In this document: in pieces, positions 45,476 through 53,636 of the stretch
Layout of the letters: every line of letters starts with the position of its first letter
Position numbering within the stretch: the first letter of the stretch is position 1
Source of the DNA: Tenacibaculum aquimarinum
Lineage (GTDB): Bacteria > Bacteroidota > Bacteroidia > Flavobacteriales > Flavobacteriaceae
DNA length: 64,000 nucleotides
Reading direction: 5' to 3'
Assembly (NCBI RefSeq): GCF_022478115.1
Contig: NZ_JAKGSC010000002.1
Coordinates: 248,001 to 312,000 of the forward strand
Position numbers and translations under genes: made by a program
The notes under the pieces: model-generated
Told to the model about the DNA's origin: nothing
Seen by the model: only the letters and a program-made list of their open reading frames with translations
Databases searched by the model: none

Positions 45476-46072
45476 ATGAAAAAAGTACTGGTTTTATTTT
45501 CACATCCAAAATTTGAAAAATCTAGAGTTAATCAATCATTAATTAACCATATTAAAGACAAGGAAAACGTAACTTTTCATGATTTATATGAGCAATATCC
45601 AGATTTTCATATTGATGTAAATGCGGAAAAGGAGTTATTAAATAAACATGATGTTATCATTTGGCACCATCCATTTTATTGGTATAGTTGTCCTCCATTA
45701 ATGAAACAATGGATTGATATGGTTTTAGAATTCAATTGGGCTTATGGTCCAAAAGGTAATGCCTTGCATAATAAAATTTGTTTAAATGCAATTACAACTG
45801 GTGGATCTAAAGATGTTTATTGTTCTGAAGGATACAACAGTTTTACAGTTAAACAATTTTTAAGACCTTTTGAACAAACTGCTATTTTATGTGGTATGGA
45901 ATATTTTCCTCCATTTGCAGTTATGGGAACACATAACCTTACGGATGAAGCACTAAATAATTATAAAATTAATTATGGTAAATTAATAGACTTACTTCAA
46001 GATGGTCTTAATATAAATGACCTTGGCGATTTATCCTTTTTAAATGATTTTCCTAAATTAAAATCTATTTAA
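45476..46072 (+). CDS. KefF-like NAD(P)H:quinone oxidoreductase
   Basis: A 198-residue flavodoxin-fold protein of the KefF/MdaB/NQO family. KKVLVLFSHPKFEKSRVNQ is the FMN phosphate-binding start, IIWHHPFYWYSCPPLMKQWI the flavin contact, and AITTGGSKDVYCSEGYN the isoalloxazine loop. In enterobacteria KefF activates the KefC potassium efflux system and also reduces electrophilic quinones. The KefC-like antiporter gene starts 4 bp downstream, supporting the same pairing. Confidence 0.92.
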   Translation: MKKVLVLFSHPKFEKSRVNQSLINHIKDKENVTFHDLYEQYPDFHIDVNAEKELLNKHDVIIWHHPFYWYSCPPLMKQWIDMVLEFNWAYGPKGNALHNKICLNAITTGGSKDVYCSEGYNSFTVKQFLRPFEQTAILCGMEYFPPFAVMGTHNLTDEALNNYKINYGKLIDLLQDGLNINDLGDLSFLNDFPKLKSI

Positions 46073-46076
46073 AATT

Positions 46077-47969
46077 ATGACTGGAAGTATACTTTTTGAA
46101 GCTATAGTGTTTTTAACAGGTGCTATTATTTGCGTTTCTATAGCAAAACGTTTAGGGTTAAGTTCTGTAATTGGTTATTTATTAGCTGGTGTTTTAATTG
46201 GTCCTTATGTTTTAGGTTTTATTGGAGAAGAAGGTGAAGATATTTTACATTTTGCAGAGTTTGGAGTTGTTGTAATGCTATTTTTGATAGGATTAGAGAT
46301 TGAACCAAAGAATTTTTGGAACATGCGAAAAACTATACTTGGTATGGGAGGAATACAAGTAGGAGGAACCGTACTTCTTTCCTATATACTCTTTACTACT
46401 TTAGGTTTTGATTGGAAGGTTGCATTGGTAATTTCTATGGCAGTAGCACTTTCTTCAACCGCAATTGCTATGCAAACTATAAAAGAAAAAGGATTAATGG
46501 ATACTACTTTTGGTACGTCTTCATTTTCTATTCTACTATTCCAGGATATTATTGTAATTTTTATGTTAGGTTTTATTCCGTTACTTGCTAACACAAATGA
46601 AGCTGAAACAATAGAAAAACAAAATACATCTACTACTATATTAGAAAGTCTTCCAATGGGTTTTCAAACATTAGCTATTATATTATCTGTTGCATTAATT
46701 ATTGTTGCAGGGCGTTATTTAATTGTTCCAATGTTAAGAAAAGTAGCTAAAACTGGTGTAAGAGAATTACTTATTGCAGCTGCTTTATTAATTGTATTAG
46801 GAATTTCATTTTTAATGGAATATGTAGGTATTAGTCCTGCTTTAGGTGCGTTTTTAGGTGGAGTTGTATTATCTAATAGTGAGTTTAAACACGAATTAGA
46901 AAGTACCTTAGAACCTTTTAAAAACTTATTATTAGGGTTGTTTTTCATGGCAGTTGGAGCTTCAATAAATTTTATTATTATAGCAAATAGTCCTTTAAAA
47001 ATAGGTGGATTATTAATAGCAATTATTGTATTAAAAGCTTTAATTTTATTTATTACTGGTGCTGTTTTTAAATTAAAATTAGATCAAAAGTTGCTATTAA
47101 CTTTTAATTTAGCACAGGTAGGTGAGTTTGCTTTTGTTTTGTTATCCTTTGCTTTTGGTTTAAATATTTTGTCTCAAGAAGAAATGGATATGCTACTTGT
47201 AATTACAGCTTTATCTATGTCTATAACTCCAATTATTGGTATTATAAATGAACGTTTTATTCTTCCAAAGATTGGTACAAAAGAATCTGTAAAAAGACCA
47301 ATGGATCATATTGCTAAATCACAAAAAATAATATTAGTTGGATTTGGTCATTTTGGAAGTACAATTGGTCGTTTTTTACGATCTCATGGAGTAGAAGCTA
47401 CTATTTTAGATCATGATTCTAATCGAGTAGATTTTCTTAGAAAAATGGGTTTTGAGGTGTATTATGGAGATGCAACTCGATTAGATTTATTAGAATCCGC
47501 AGGAATAGCCGAAGCTAAAATTATTATTTGTGCTACCAATAAAATAGGTGTTTCGAAAGCAATTAGTAAAATTGTGAAAGAAAAATATCCGCATGTAGAA
47601 TTAATGATTCGTACCAAAAACAGATATGATGCTTACGAATTATTAAATCTTGGTCACCAAAACATTTATAGAGAATCTTTAGATACTTCTTTAGTTTTGG
47701 CTAAGGATGTATTAAGTAAAATGGGATTTAGAAAGTATACTTTAAATAGACAAATTCAAAATTTTAAAAAGTATGATGAAGATAGCTTAAGAAGATTAGC
47801 TTCTGAACCAAATAGAGATGATAATTATATTTTTAAAGCTAGACAAGAATTAAAACAACAAGAAGAATTTTTAAACGAAGATTTTAAGCGAGGTGTTGTA
47901 GATTATGATCATCATTGGGATAGTGAATTTATTAGAAAAATTTTAGAAAGCTCAAAAAACAAGGTTTAA
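46077..47969 (+). CDS. KefB/KefC-type potassium:proton antiporter (CPA2)
   Basis: A 630-residue membrane protein. The first ~385 residues hold about 12-13 membrane helices of the Na+/H+ exchanger fold, including VVMLFLIGLEIEPKNFW and the ion-site stretch LFQDIIVIFMLGFIPLL. A Rossmann TrkA-N (KTN) domain follows at about 415-535 (ILVGFGHFGSTIGRFL), which in Kef proteins binds glutathione adducts and NAD. The cytoplasmic tail is acidic/basic mixed. With the KefF-like partner it would let K+ out and acidify the cytoplasm under electrophile attack. It overlaps the AraC gene start by one base. Confidence 0.92.
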   Translation: MTGSILFEAIVFLTGAIICVSIAKRLGLSSVIGYLLAGVLIGPYVLGFIGEEGEDILHFAEFGVVVMLFLIGLEIEPKNFWNMRKTILGMGGIQVGGTVLLSYILFTTLGFDWKVALVISMAVALSSTAIAMQTIKEKGLMDTTFGTSSFSILLFQDIIVIFMLGFIPLLANTNEAETIEKQNTSTTILESLPMGFQTLAIILSVALIIVAGRYLIVPMLRKVAKTGVRELLIAAALLIVLGISFLMEYVGISPALGAFLGGVVLSNSEFKHELESTLEPFKNLLLGLFFMAVGASINFIIIANSPLKIGGLLIAIIVLKALILFITGAVFKLKLDQKLLLTFNLAQVGEFAFVLLSFAFGLNILSQEEMDMLLVITALSMSITPIIGIINERFILPKIGTKESVKRPMDHIAKSQKIILVGFGHFGSTIGRFLRSHGVEATILDHDSNRVDFLRKMGFEVYYGDATRLDLLESAGIAEAKIIICATNKIGVSKAISKIVKEKYPHVELMIRTKNRYDAYELLNLGHQNIYRESLDTSLVLAKDVLSKMGFRKYTLNRQIQNFKKYDEDSLRRLASEPNRDDNYIFKARQELKQQEEFLNEDFKRGVVDYDHHWDSEFIRKILESSKNKV

Positions 47970-48847
47970 TGCTAAATAAAATACCTAATATAATCTTTGA
48001 ATCGCAAAAACCTAACAATAGAGGTATAGAGGTAATAACAATTGAAAGCCTTGCAAAACGTAAAAACTTAGTTGATCATGATCCTCAAAAAGCACATCAA
48101 GTGGCTTTTAATATGATTGTTTTTTATACTGAAGGAGAGAGTAAACAGTTGGTAGATTTTGTATGGCATACTGTAAAGAAAAACACAATTATACATTTAT
48201 CTAAAGGTCAAGTTAATGCTTTTCAGTTTACAAATAGTTTGAAAGGATTCATCATTTTATTTACAGAAGACTATTTAAAAAAACAGGTTAATTCACTTCC
48301 TAAAAATGAAATAATTAGACTTTTCAATTCGCAATTATTTTCTCCAATAATAGAAGTTCCATCAGACTCTAATGTAGAAGAGTATATTCATTTATTTGCA
48401 AAAGAATATTTTAATTCAAGCGAAAATTATAACCAAGAAAACATCTACAGTTCGTTACATACCATTATATTTTCAAAATTAGAACGCTTAAAACAATATC
48501 AAACTTTTCATTTAAAACGGTCAGATAAATTGAATAAATTTCTTGACTTTAAATCTCTTTTAGAAACTCATTTTAGTAAAAGTAGAAATGCGGATTTTTA
48601 TGCAGAAAAGCTTAACATTACTTACAAACACCTTAATACAATTTGTAAAGACATTATTTCTTTAACAGCAAAGCAATTTATAGATGAGTTTATTGTTTTA
48701 GAAGCTAAACGATTACTTGTAAATTCTGAAATTAAAAGTACAGAACTCGCTTACTCTCTAGGTTTTGAAGAACCAACAAATTTTGTAAAGTACTTTAAAA
48801 AACATACAAGATTTACCCCTAATCAATTCAAAAAAGATTACATATAA
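47969..48847 (+). CDS. AraC-family transcriptional regulator at the end of the Kef operon
   Basis: A 292-residue protein with an N-terminal cupin-like region (HQVAFNMIVFYTEGESKQLVDF) and a C-terminal AraC DNA-binding domain at about 195-290 (NADFYAEKLNITYKHLNTI, then STELAYSLGFEEPTNFVKYF). The ATG overlaps the antiporter stop (TAATG), so it is made together with it. It could regulate the Kef operon or the NTF2-like gene that starts 95 bp further on. Confidence 0.9.
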   Translation: MLNKIPNIIFESQKPNNRGIEVITIESLAKRKNLVDHDPQKAHQVAFNMIVFYTEGESKQLVDFVWHTVKKNTIIHLSKGQVNAFQFTNSLKGFIILFTEDYLKKQVNSLPKNEIIRLFNSQLFSPIIEVPSDSNVEEYIHLFAKEYFNSSENYNQENIYSSLHTIIFSKLERLKQYQTFHLKRSDKLNKFLDFKSLLETHFSKSRNADFYAEKLNITYKHLNTICKDIISLTAKQFIDEFIVLEAKRLLVNSEIKSTELAYSLGFEEPTNFVKYFKKHTRFTPNQFKKDYI

Positions 48848-48890
48848 CTATTTAGGTTCGATATTTACCATTTTTAAAACTTTTTTAACC

Positions 48891-48921
48891 TTTAGTAAAG
48901 AATACTTCTACTGTAATTTTG
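48891..48921 (+). promoter_or_regulatory. Promoter candidate of the NTF2-like lipoprotein gene
   Basis: TTTA (48891-48894), 19 nt, then TAATTTTG (48914-48921) fits the Bacteroidota pattern with one mismatch in the -33 box; the ATG follows 21 bp later. Confidence 0.5.
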
Positions 48922-48942
48922 TCCTCATAAATAAGAACAATT

Positions 48943-49809
48943 ATGAAACAAACAATTACAGCAATAGTATTAATAATGACAATTGCAGCTTGCAAATCAG
49001 AAAAAGGACAAATCACTAAAAAGGAAACAAAAATGGAACTATCAAACAAAGACAAAACATTAGCAGTTTTAAAAAGTATTGAAACAGGAGATCAAAAAGC
49101 AATAGCTTATATTAACCCAACAAATTACAAACAACATAATCTTGCAGTAGCAGATGGTTTAGCAGGTTTTGGAGCTTTATTACAACATGCACCAGAAGGT
49201 GGATTTAAAGTAAATACGGTAAGAGCTTTTGAAGACGGAGATTATGTGTTTACACAAACCGAATATGATTTTTTTGGGCCTAAAGTAGGTTTTGATGTTT
49301 TTAGGTTCGAAAATGGATTAATAGTAGAACATTGGGATAATTTATTAGCTATTATGCCTGCTAATGCTAGTGGACATTCACAAACAGATGGAACTACTTC
49401 TATTACAGATTTAGATAAAACTGAAGAAAATAAAACGTTAGTTTCAAACTTTATTTCAGATGTTTTAATAAACGGAAAAATGGATAAATTACAAGGCTAC
49501 TTTAATGGTGATAACTACATACAACACAATCCAAATATAGCAGATGGTTTATCTGGATTAGGTCAAGCTTTAGAAGGAATGGCAAAACAAGGTATTTCTA
49601 TGGTTTTTACTAAAACACACAAAATATTAGGACAAGGTAATTTTGTTTTAGCTATTAGTGAAGGAACTTTTGCAGGACAACCAACTTCTTACTATGACTT
49701 ATTTAGAGTTGAAAATGGTAAAATTGCAGAACATTGGGATGTTATGGAGACTATTGCAACAGAATCAGATAGAAAAAATACGAATGGGAAATTTAACTTT
49801 CCTAAATAA
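48943..49809 (+). CDS. Lipoprotein with two SnoaL/NTF2-like domains
   Basis: A 288-residue protein with lipoprotein signal (AIVLIMTIAACKS, Cys17). Two homologous halves follow, each with the same pattern: INPTNYKQHNLAVADGLAGF (about 61-80) and NGDNYIQHNPNIADGLSGLG in the second, then YDFFGPKVGFDVFRFENG or YDLFRVENG with AEHWD. This is the predicted SnoaL-like polyketide-cyclase fold, duplicated. The function is unclear; such proteins often accompany redox regulators. A bidirectional terminator separates it from the minus-strand DJ-1 gene. Confidence 0.87.
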   Translation: MKQTITAIVLIMTIAACKSEKGQITKKETKMELSNKDKTLAVLKSIETGDQKAIAYINPTNYKQHNLAVADGLAGFGALLQHAPEGGFKVNTVRAFEDGDYVFTQTEYDFFGPKVGFDVFRFENGLIVEHWDNLLAIMPANASGHSQTDGTTSITDLDKTEENKTLVSNFISDVLINGKMDKLQGYFNGDNYIQHNPNIADGLSGLGQALEGMAKQGISMVFTKTHKILGQGNFVLAISEGTFAGQPTSYYDLFRVENGKIAEHWDVMETIATESDRKNTNGKFNFPK

Positions 49810-49830
49810 TAAACTATATTAAGTTTTAAA

Positions 49831-49862
49831 AAAAAGGTTGCCCGAATGGACAACCTTTTTTT
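49831..49862. terminator. Bidirectional terminator
   Basis: AAAAAGGTTG and CAACCTTTTT around a 10-nt loop between convergent genes, with extra A/T runs outside. Confidence 0.85.
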
Positions 49863-49879
49863 TATATTTAATGTTAAGC

Positions 49880-50557
49880 TTATTTCAAACTTTCCAATAA
49901 CTTTTCTGCTACTAATTCTGACGATGCTGGATTTTGACCAGTAATTAAATTTCCATCTTTTATAGCATAAGCTGCCCAATCTTCTTTTTTAGAGTAAATT
50001 GCTCCATTTTCAGATAGCATATCTTCAACTAAAAACGGTACAACATCAGTTAAACCTACCGCATCTTCTTCAGAATTTGTAAATCCTGTTACTTTTTTAC
50101 CTTTTACTAATGGTTCTCCATCTGTACTTTTTACATCTTTTAATGCAGCAGGAGCGTGGCATACAAATGCAACAGGCTTCTCTTGTGTATTAAATTTTTC
50201 AATTAAAGCTATAGAAGTAGCATCGTTTGCTAAATCCCATAATGGTCCATGACCACCTGGATAAAATACAGCATCAAAATCATCTGCATTCATATCAGAT
50301 AATTTATGTGTATTAGCAATTAATGCTTTTGTAGCTGTATCTTTATTATAACGCTCAGTGTCTGCCGTTGCAGCATCTGGTGAATCACTACTTGGATCTA
50401 TTGGTGCAGCTCCACCTTTTGGAGTTGCAATAGTAATTTTAGCACCTTTATCTAATAATGTGTAATATGGATTTGCGAATTCTTCAACCCAAAATCCTGT
50501 TTTTTTTCCTGTATCTCCTAATTTATCGTGAGATGTTAATACAAATAATATATTCAT
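49880..50557 (-). CDS. DJ-1/PfpI family (class I glutamine amidotransferase-like) protein
   Basis: A 225-residue protein of the Hsp31/DJ-1 group. The nucleophile elbow is Cys133-His134 in VAFVCHAPAAL. Glu25/Glu26 in GFWVEEFANPY and FYPGGHGPLWDL complete the usual active-site neighbourhood. Relatives act as glyoxalase-III/deglycase-like or chaperone proteins under carbonyl stress. It is last in the TetR-nitroreductase-DJ-1 operon, 16 bp after the nitroreductase gene, and shares that operon's electrophile-response theme. Confidence 0.92.
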   Translation of the reverse strand: MNILFVLTSHDKLGDTGKKTGFWVEEFANPYYTLLDKGAKITIATPKGGAAPIDPSSDSPDAATADTERYNKDTATKALIANTHKLSDMNADDFDAVFYPGGHGPLWDLANDATSIALIEKFNTQEKPVAFVCHAPAALKDVKSTDGEPLVKGKKVTGFTNSEEDAVGLTDVVPFLVEDMLSENGAIYSKKEDWAAYAIKDGNLITGQNPASSELVAEKLLESLK

Positions 50558-50573
50558 TTTAATTTTTATTTAA

Positions 50574-51206
50574 TTATTCAATTACTGTTACTAGTTCTTC
50601 CATAGGCTTTCTAACTTTTACTAAGTTTACTAACCAATCTTTATCTTCTTCTCTATAACCTAGAGGTAATAAAACTGTACTTCGTAAACCTTTTTCACGT
50701 AATCCTAAGATTTCATCTACAGCAGTTGGGTCAAAACCTTCTAAAGGAGTTGCGTCTACACCTTCATATGCAGCAGCAGTAACAGCATTAGCAAAAGCTA
50801 TATAAGCTTGTTTAGCTGCGTGATTAAAGTTTTCTTCTGGATCTTTTTGAGGATACATTCCCAATAACATTTGACGATAATTTTCCCAACCTTCGTTTTT
50901 AAATCCACGAATTTCGTTTGTTAAGTCAAACATATAATTAATTCTATCTTCAGTATACGTATCCCAAGCAGCAAATACAAGCAGGTGAGAACAATCTGTA
51001 ATTACGGATTGATTCCAAGCGATTGGTTTAATTTTTTCTTTAATTTCCTGATTTTTAATTACAAAGATTTCAAATGGTTGTAAACCACTTGATGTAGGAG
51101 AAAGTCTAGCCGCTTCTAAAATACGTTCTATTTTATCTTCTGCTACTTTTTCGCCATTCATGGCTTTTGCAGCATATCTCCAGTTTAATTTGTCTAATAA
51201 TTCCAT
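50574..51206 (-). CDS. NAD(P)H-dependent nitroreductase/oxidoreductase
   Basis: A 210-residue FMN nitroreductase starting LLDKLNWRYAAKAMNG. LSPTSSGLQPFEIFVI provides the FMN loop, and YEGVDATPLEGFDP and LREKGLRSTVLLPLGYRE are the C-terminal signatures. It is a paralogue of the 219-residue enzyme under the HxlR gene, with the same layout but different control. It follows the TetR gene by 21 bp on the same strand. Confidence 0.93.
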   Translation of the reverse strand: MELLDKLNWRYAAKAMNGEKVAEDKIERILEAARLSPTSSGLQPFEIFVIKNQEIKEKIKPIAWNQSVITDCSHLLVFAAWDTYTEDRINYMFDLTNEIRGFKNEGWENYRQMLLGMYPQKDPEENFNHAAKQAYIAFANAVTAAAYEGVDATPLEGFDPTAVDEILGLREKGLRSTVLLPLGYREEDKDWLVNLVKVRKPMEELVTVIE

Positions 51207-51227
51207 ATTCTTAATTCTTACTTAAAT

Positions 51228-51806
51228 TTAATTTTTAATACTATTCCATGCAGATTGATAAGCTTCTTCTATATGAAGTTTGTTTAATGTAAAAGCTCCT
51301 CGTTTTTGAGTTATCATTAAAAACGATAAAGGATTAATTGCATAAGCATATAAAAGGTAATCTGAAATTGGTTTAATAATACCTTCTTTTTTTCCACGTG
51401 CCCAAAGGTCGAGTAGTGGTTGCAAGTGTTTTATACCTTCATTTCTACTTTCTTCATCAATCATTGGTGTGTTGTCACATTGCGCTAAAAACAGGGCGTT
51501 TTCACACTCTTTTAATTTAAAATCTGCTATACGATTCCAAATTAACTTAAAACCAGTTTCTACTGGCATATCCTCAGTATAGGTTTCAAAAGCATATTTT
51601 GTATATTTTGCTTTAACTTCAACATAAGTTTTATTAACAAGGTCTTGTTTGTTTTCAAAATATAAATAAATAGTAGCAGGAGAAACGTTTGCCATTTTTG
51701 CTATTTTACTCATTGGTGTTGCATGGAAACCACTATTATTAACCAATTCTATTGTAGCTTTTATTAAAGCATTGCGTTTGTCTATACTTTTTTGAAGTTT
51801 TGCCAT
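51228..51806 (-). CDS. TetR/AcrR-family transcriptional regulator
   Basis: A 192-residue repressor. The N-terminal HTH is at about 12-55: IKATIELVNNSGFHATPMSK, then IAKMANVSPATIYLYFENKQ. The C-terminal ligand-binding domain has no recognisable subfamily signature. It is first in an operon with a nitroreductase and a DJ-1 protein. The near-perfect palindrome just upstream of its -7 box argues for autoregulation. Confidence 0.93.
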   Translation of the reverse strand: MAKLQKSIDKRNALIKATIELVNNSGFHATPMSKIAKMANVSPATIYLYFENKQDLVNKTYVEVKAKYTKYAFETYTEDMPVETGFKLIWNRIADFKLKECENALFLAQCDNTPMIDEESRNEGIKHLQPLLDLWARGKKEGIIKPISDYLLYAYAINPLSFLMITQKRGAFTLNKLHIEEAYQSAWNSIKN

Positions 51807-51823
51807 TGTTTTAAATTCTTATG

Positions 51824-51853
51824 CAAAGATATAATAAAAAATGAATGTTCATT
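51824..51853 (-). promoter_or_regulatory. TetR operon promoter with 14-bp palindromic operator candidate
   Basis: On the minus strand, TATCTTTG (51831-51824) is a good -7 box. Nine bases upstream lies AATGAATGTTCATT (51840-51853), with perfect AATGAA/TTCATT arms. It resembles the TGAACGTTCA-type operators of TetR repressors. Its place inside the promoter fits repression. Confidence 0.62.
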
Positions 51854-52025
51854 CTTTTTTAACAAAATTTTATGCATAAGATTGATAGGAGGTGATGAGA
51901 AGTGAAAAGCAAAAAATTAATAACCAATATTGAGTATTTTAAAACTGATAATAAATCTGGGATGTTATTGTAAATATATAATGATGTTCAATTATATAAA
52001 GTAGCTTAATAAATGTATATTGTTC

Positions 52026-53504
52026 TTAAAGTGCTGCTAAATAATTTTCTGCATTTTCAATATGTTTTAGCCTTTTTTCTTGTGGCATTTTATCAAACAT
52101 AACAACAAGCATATTTAACCTAGGATTTGTCTTAAAAAAAGTACGGTGAGTATCCATAAAACGCCAAAAAAGTCCATCCCAAATAGTTTGCCATTCACCT
52201 TTTTTATAATTACTCATTTTTATAATGTAATTACTACCACTTATGTAAGGTTTTGTAGCCATTAATCCACCATCAGAAAATTGACTCATTCCGTATACAT
52301 TAGGTACCATAACCCAATCATAACTATCAATAAATAGTTCCATGAACCAACGATAAACTTCATCAGGATCAAATTCACAAAGCATCATAAAATTACCTAA
52401 TACCATTAAACGTTCTATATGATGACAATAACCTGTTTTTAATGTTTTTTTAATAGTTTGATCTAATGGATAAATTCCCGTAGTACCTGTATAGAATGAT
52501 TTAGGGATTTTTTTAGTAAAGCCCCAAAAATTACAGGTGCGCTCATCAGTTCCTCTGCTTTCGTAAATACCTCGGATAAATTCTCGCCAACCTATAATTT
52601 GCCTAATAAATCCTTCTAATGAATTTATAGGGATGTTATTATTTTTTGCAAAAGAAATACTTTGTTCAATAATATTTTCTGGAGTAATTAAGCCGATATT
52701 TAACATAGGAGTTAAAACACTATGGTTCAATATAGAATACTCACTAACAATAGCGTCTTCATAAGTGCCAAATTCTAAAAAACGTTGCTCTAAAAATTGA
52801 AGAAACCATTGTTGCGTAGTTTTAAAGCTTGTTGGATATAAAGAATTATCATCGAGTTTACCTATATTATTAGCATAGTACTTATTTACATATGCTAATG
52901 CTTCTTTATAAAATGCATCAGCATCAGGAAACTGTATTGGTGGAGGCGTTTTTTTTGCAGGATATTTCTTTCTGTTTTCAGTATCAAAAGTCCATTTTCC
53001 ACCAGTTGGTTTTCCATTTGAATCTATAAGTAAGTTTCTTTTTTTTCTTTGATCTTTATAAAATGTTGTTTGATGATATTTCTTTTTATCACTTCTAAAA
53101 AAGGGTAATAAATCTTCTTTGGTATTAAGAAATAAAGGCGAATCAAAAATTGTAACTTCAATATTATTAGCACTACAACCTTTTTTTATTCTTTTTTCTA
53201 GCCAATTATCAACAGGGTCTATATAATTTATATTCGTGATTCCCTTTGATTTTAAATGCGGAATTAATTCTCGAATATCAGAAATGTTTTCTGTAGATGA
53301 TATATAAACTATTTCAATATTTTTAGAAGCTAAAAAAGCCTCGTAATGTTTCATAGTTGCTCTATGATATGCTATTTTCTGTTTATGAAAATTTAATTGT
53401 TTAAAAAATAAAAACTCTTCAATAAGATATACTGGCAGCTTATTCTTTAAGAGGGGAGAGGACTCAAAAAGTTGATTAGGGAATACTAAATTTATTTTTT
53501 TCAT
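52026..53504 (-). CDS. PhrB/CryB-like photolyase lacking the Fe-S cluster ligands
   Basis: A 492-residue protein aligning over its full length with the prokaryotic (6-4) photolyase group of Fe-S bacterial cryptochromes (PhrB): GGKWTFDTENRKKYPAKK, LEGFIRQIIGWREFIRGIY, TGYCHHIERLMVLGNF, and MSQFSDGGLMATKPYISGSN. The catalytic His-His (361-362) is kept. In my remembered PhrB sequence, four cysteines hold a [4Fe-4S] cluster; at those places this protein has Pro (about 346) and the stretch SNYKKGEWQTIWDGLFW (431-447) with no cysteine and a short deletion. The only cysteines are 110, 324, 360 and 375. It is last in a five-gene light-response operon, abutting the DUF2256 gene. Confidence 0.85.
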   Translation of the reverse strand: MKKINLVFPNQLFESSPLLKNKLPVYLIEEFLFFKQLNFHKQKIAYHRATMKHYEAFLASKNIEIVYISSTENISDIRELIPHLKSKGITNINYIDPVDNWLEKRIKKGCSANNIEVTIFDSPLFLNTKEDLLPFFRSDKKKYHQTTFYKDQRKKRNLLIDSNGKPTGGKWTFDTENRKKYPAKKTPPPIQFPDADAFYKEALAYVNKYYANNIGKLDDNSLYPTSFKTTQQWFLQFLEQRFLEFGTYEDAIVSEYSILNHSVLTPMLNIGLITPENIIEQSISFAKNNNIPINSLEGFIRQIIGWREFIRGIYESRGTDERTCNFWGFTKKIPKSFYTGTTGIYPLDQTIKKTLKTGYCHHIERLMVLGNFMMLCEFDPDEVYRWFMELFIDSYDWVMVPNVYGMSQFSDGGLMATKPYISGSNYIIKMSNYKKGEWQTIWDGLFWRFMDTHRTFFKTNPRLNMLVVMFDKMPQEKRLKHIENAENYLAAL

Positions 53505-53636
53505 TTATACTTTATTTCTTCTACAACGTTCACTACAATATTTTACTTCATTCCAGTTTTTTTCCCACTTTTTGCGCCATGCATAAGGTTTATTACATAC
53601 AACACATATTTTTTGTGGTAAGTTTACTTTTTTCAT
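53505..53636 (-). CDS. DUF2256 zinc-ribbon-like small protein (43 aa)
   Basis: A 43-residue ORF on the minus strand starting [20 protein letters not shown] and ending in RRNKV. Cysteines 11, 14, 34 and 38 form a CxxC...CxxxC zinc-binding pattern, with many Trp/Lys/Arg residues between ([20 protein letters not shown]). This matches DUF2256, a tiny protein often found beside cryptochrome/photolyase genes. Its ATG overlaps the photolyase stop (ATGA), and its stop abuts the ATG of the PhrB-like gene, so it is tightly embedded in the operon. Function unknown; nucleic-acid binding is plausible. Confidence 0.88.
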   Translation of the reverse strand: MKKVNLPQKICVVCNKPYAWRKKWEKNWNEVKYCSERCRRNKV

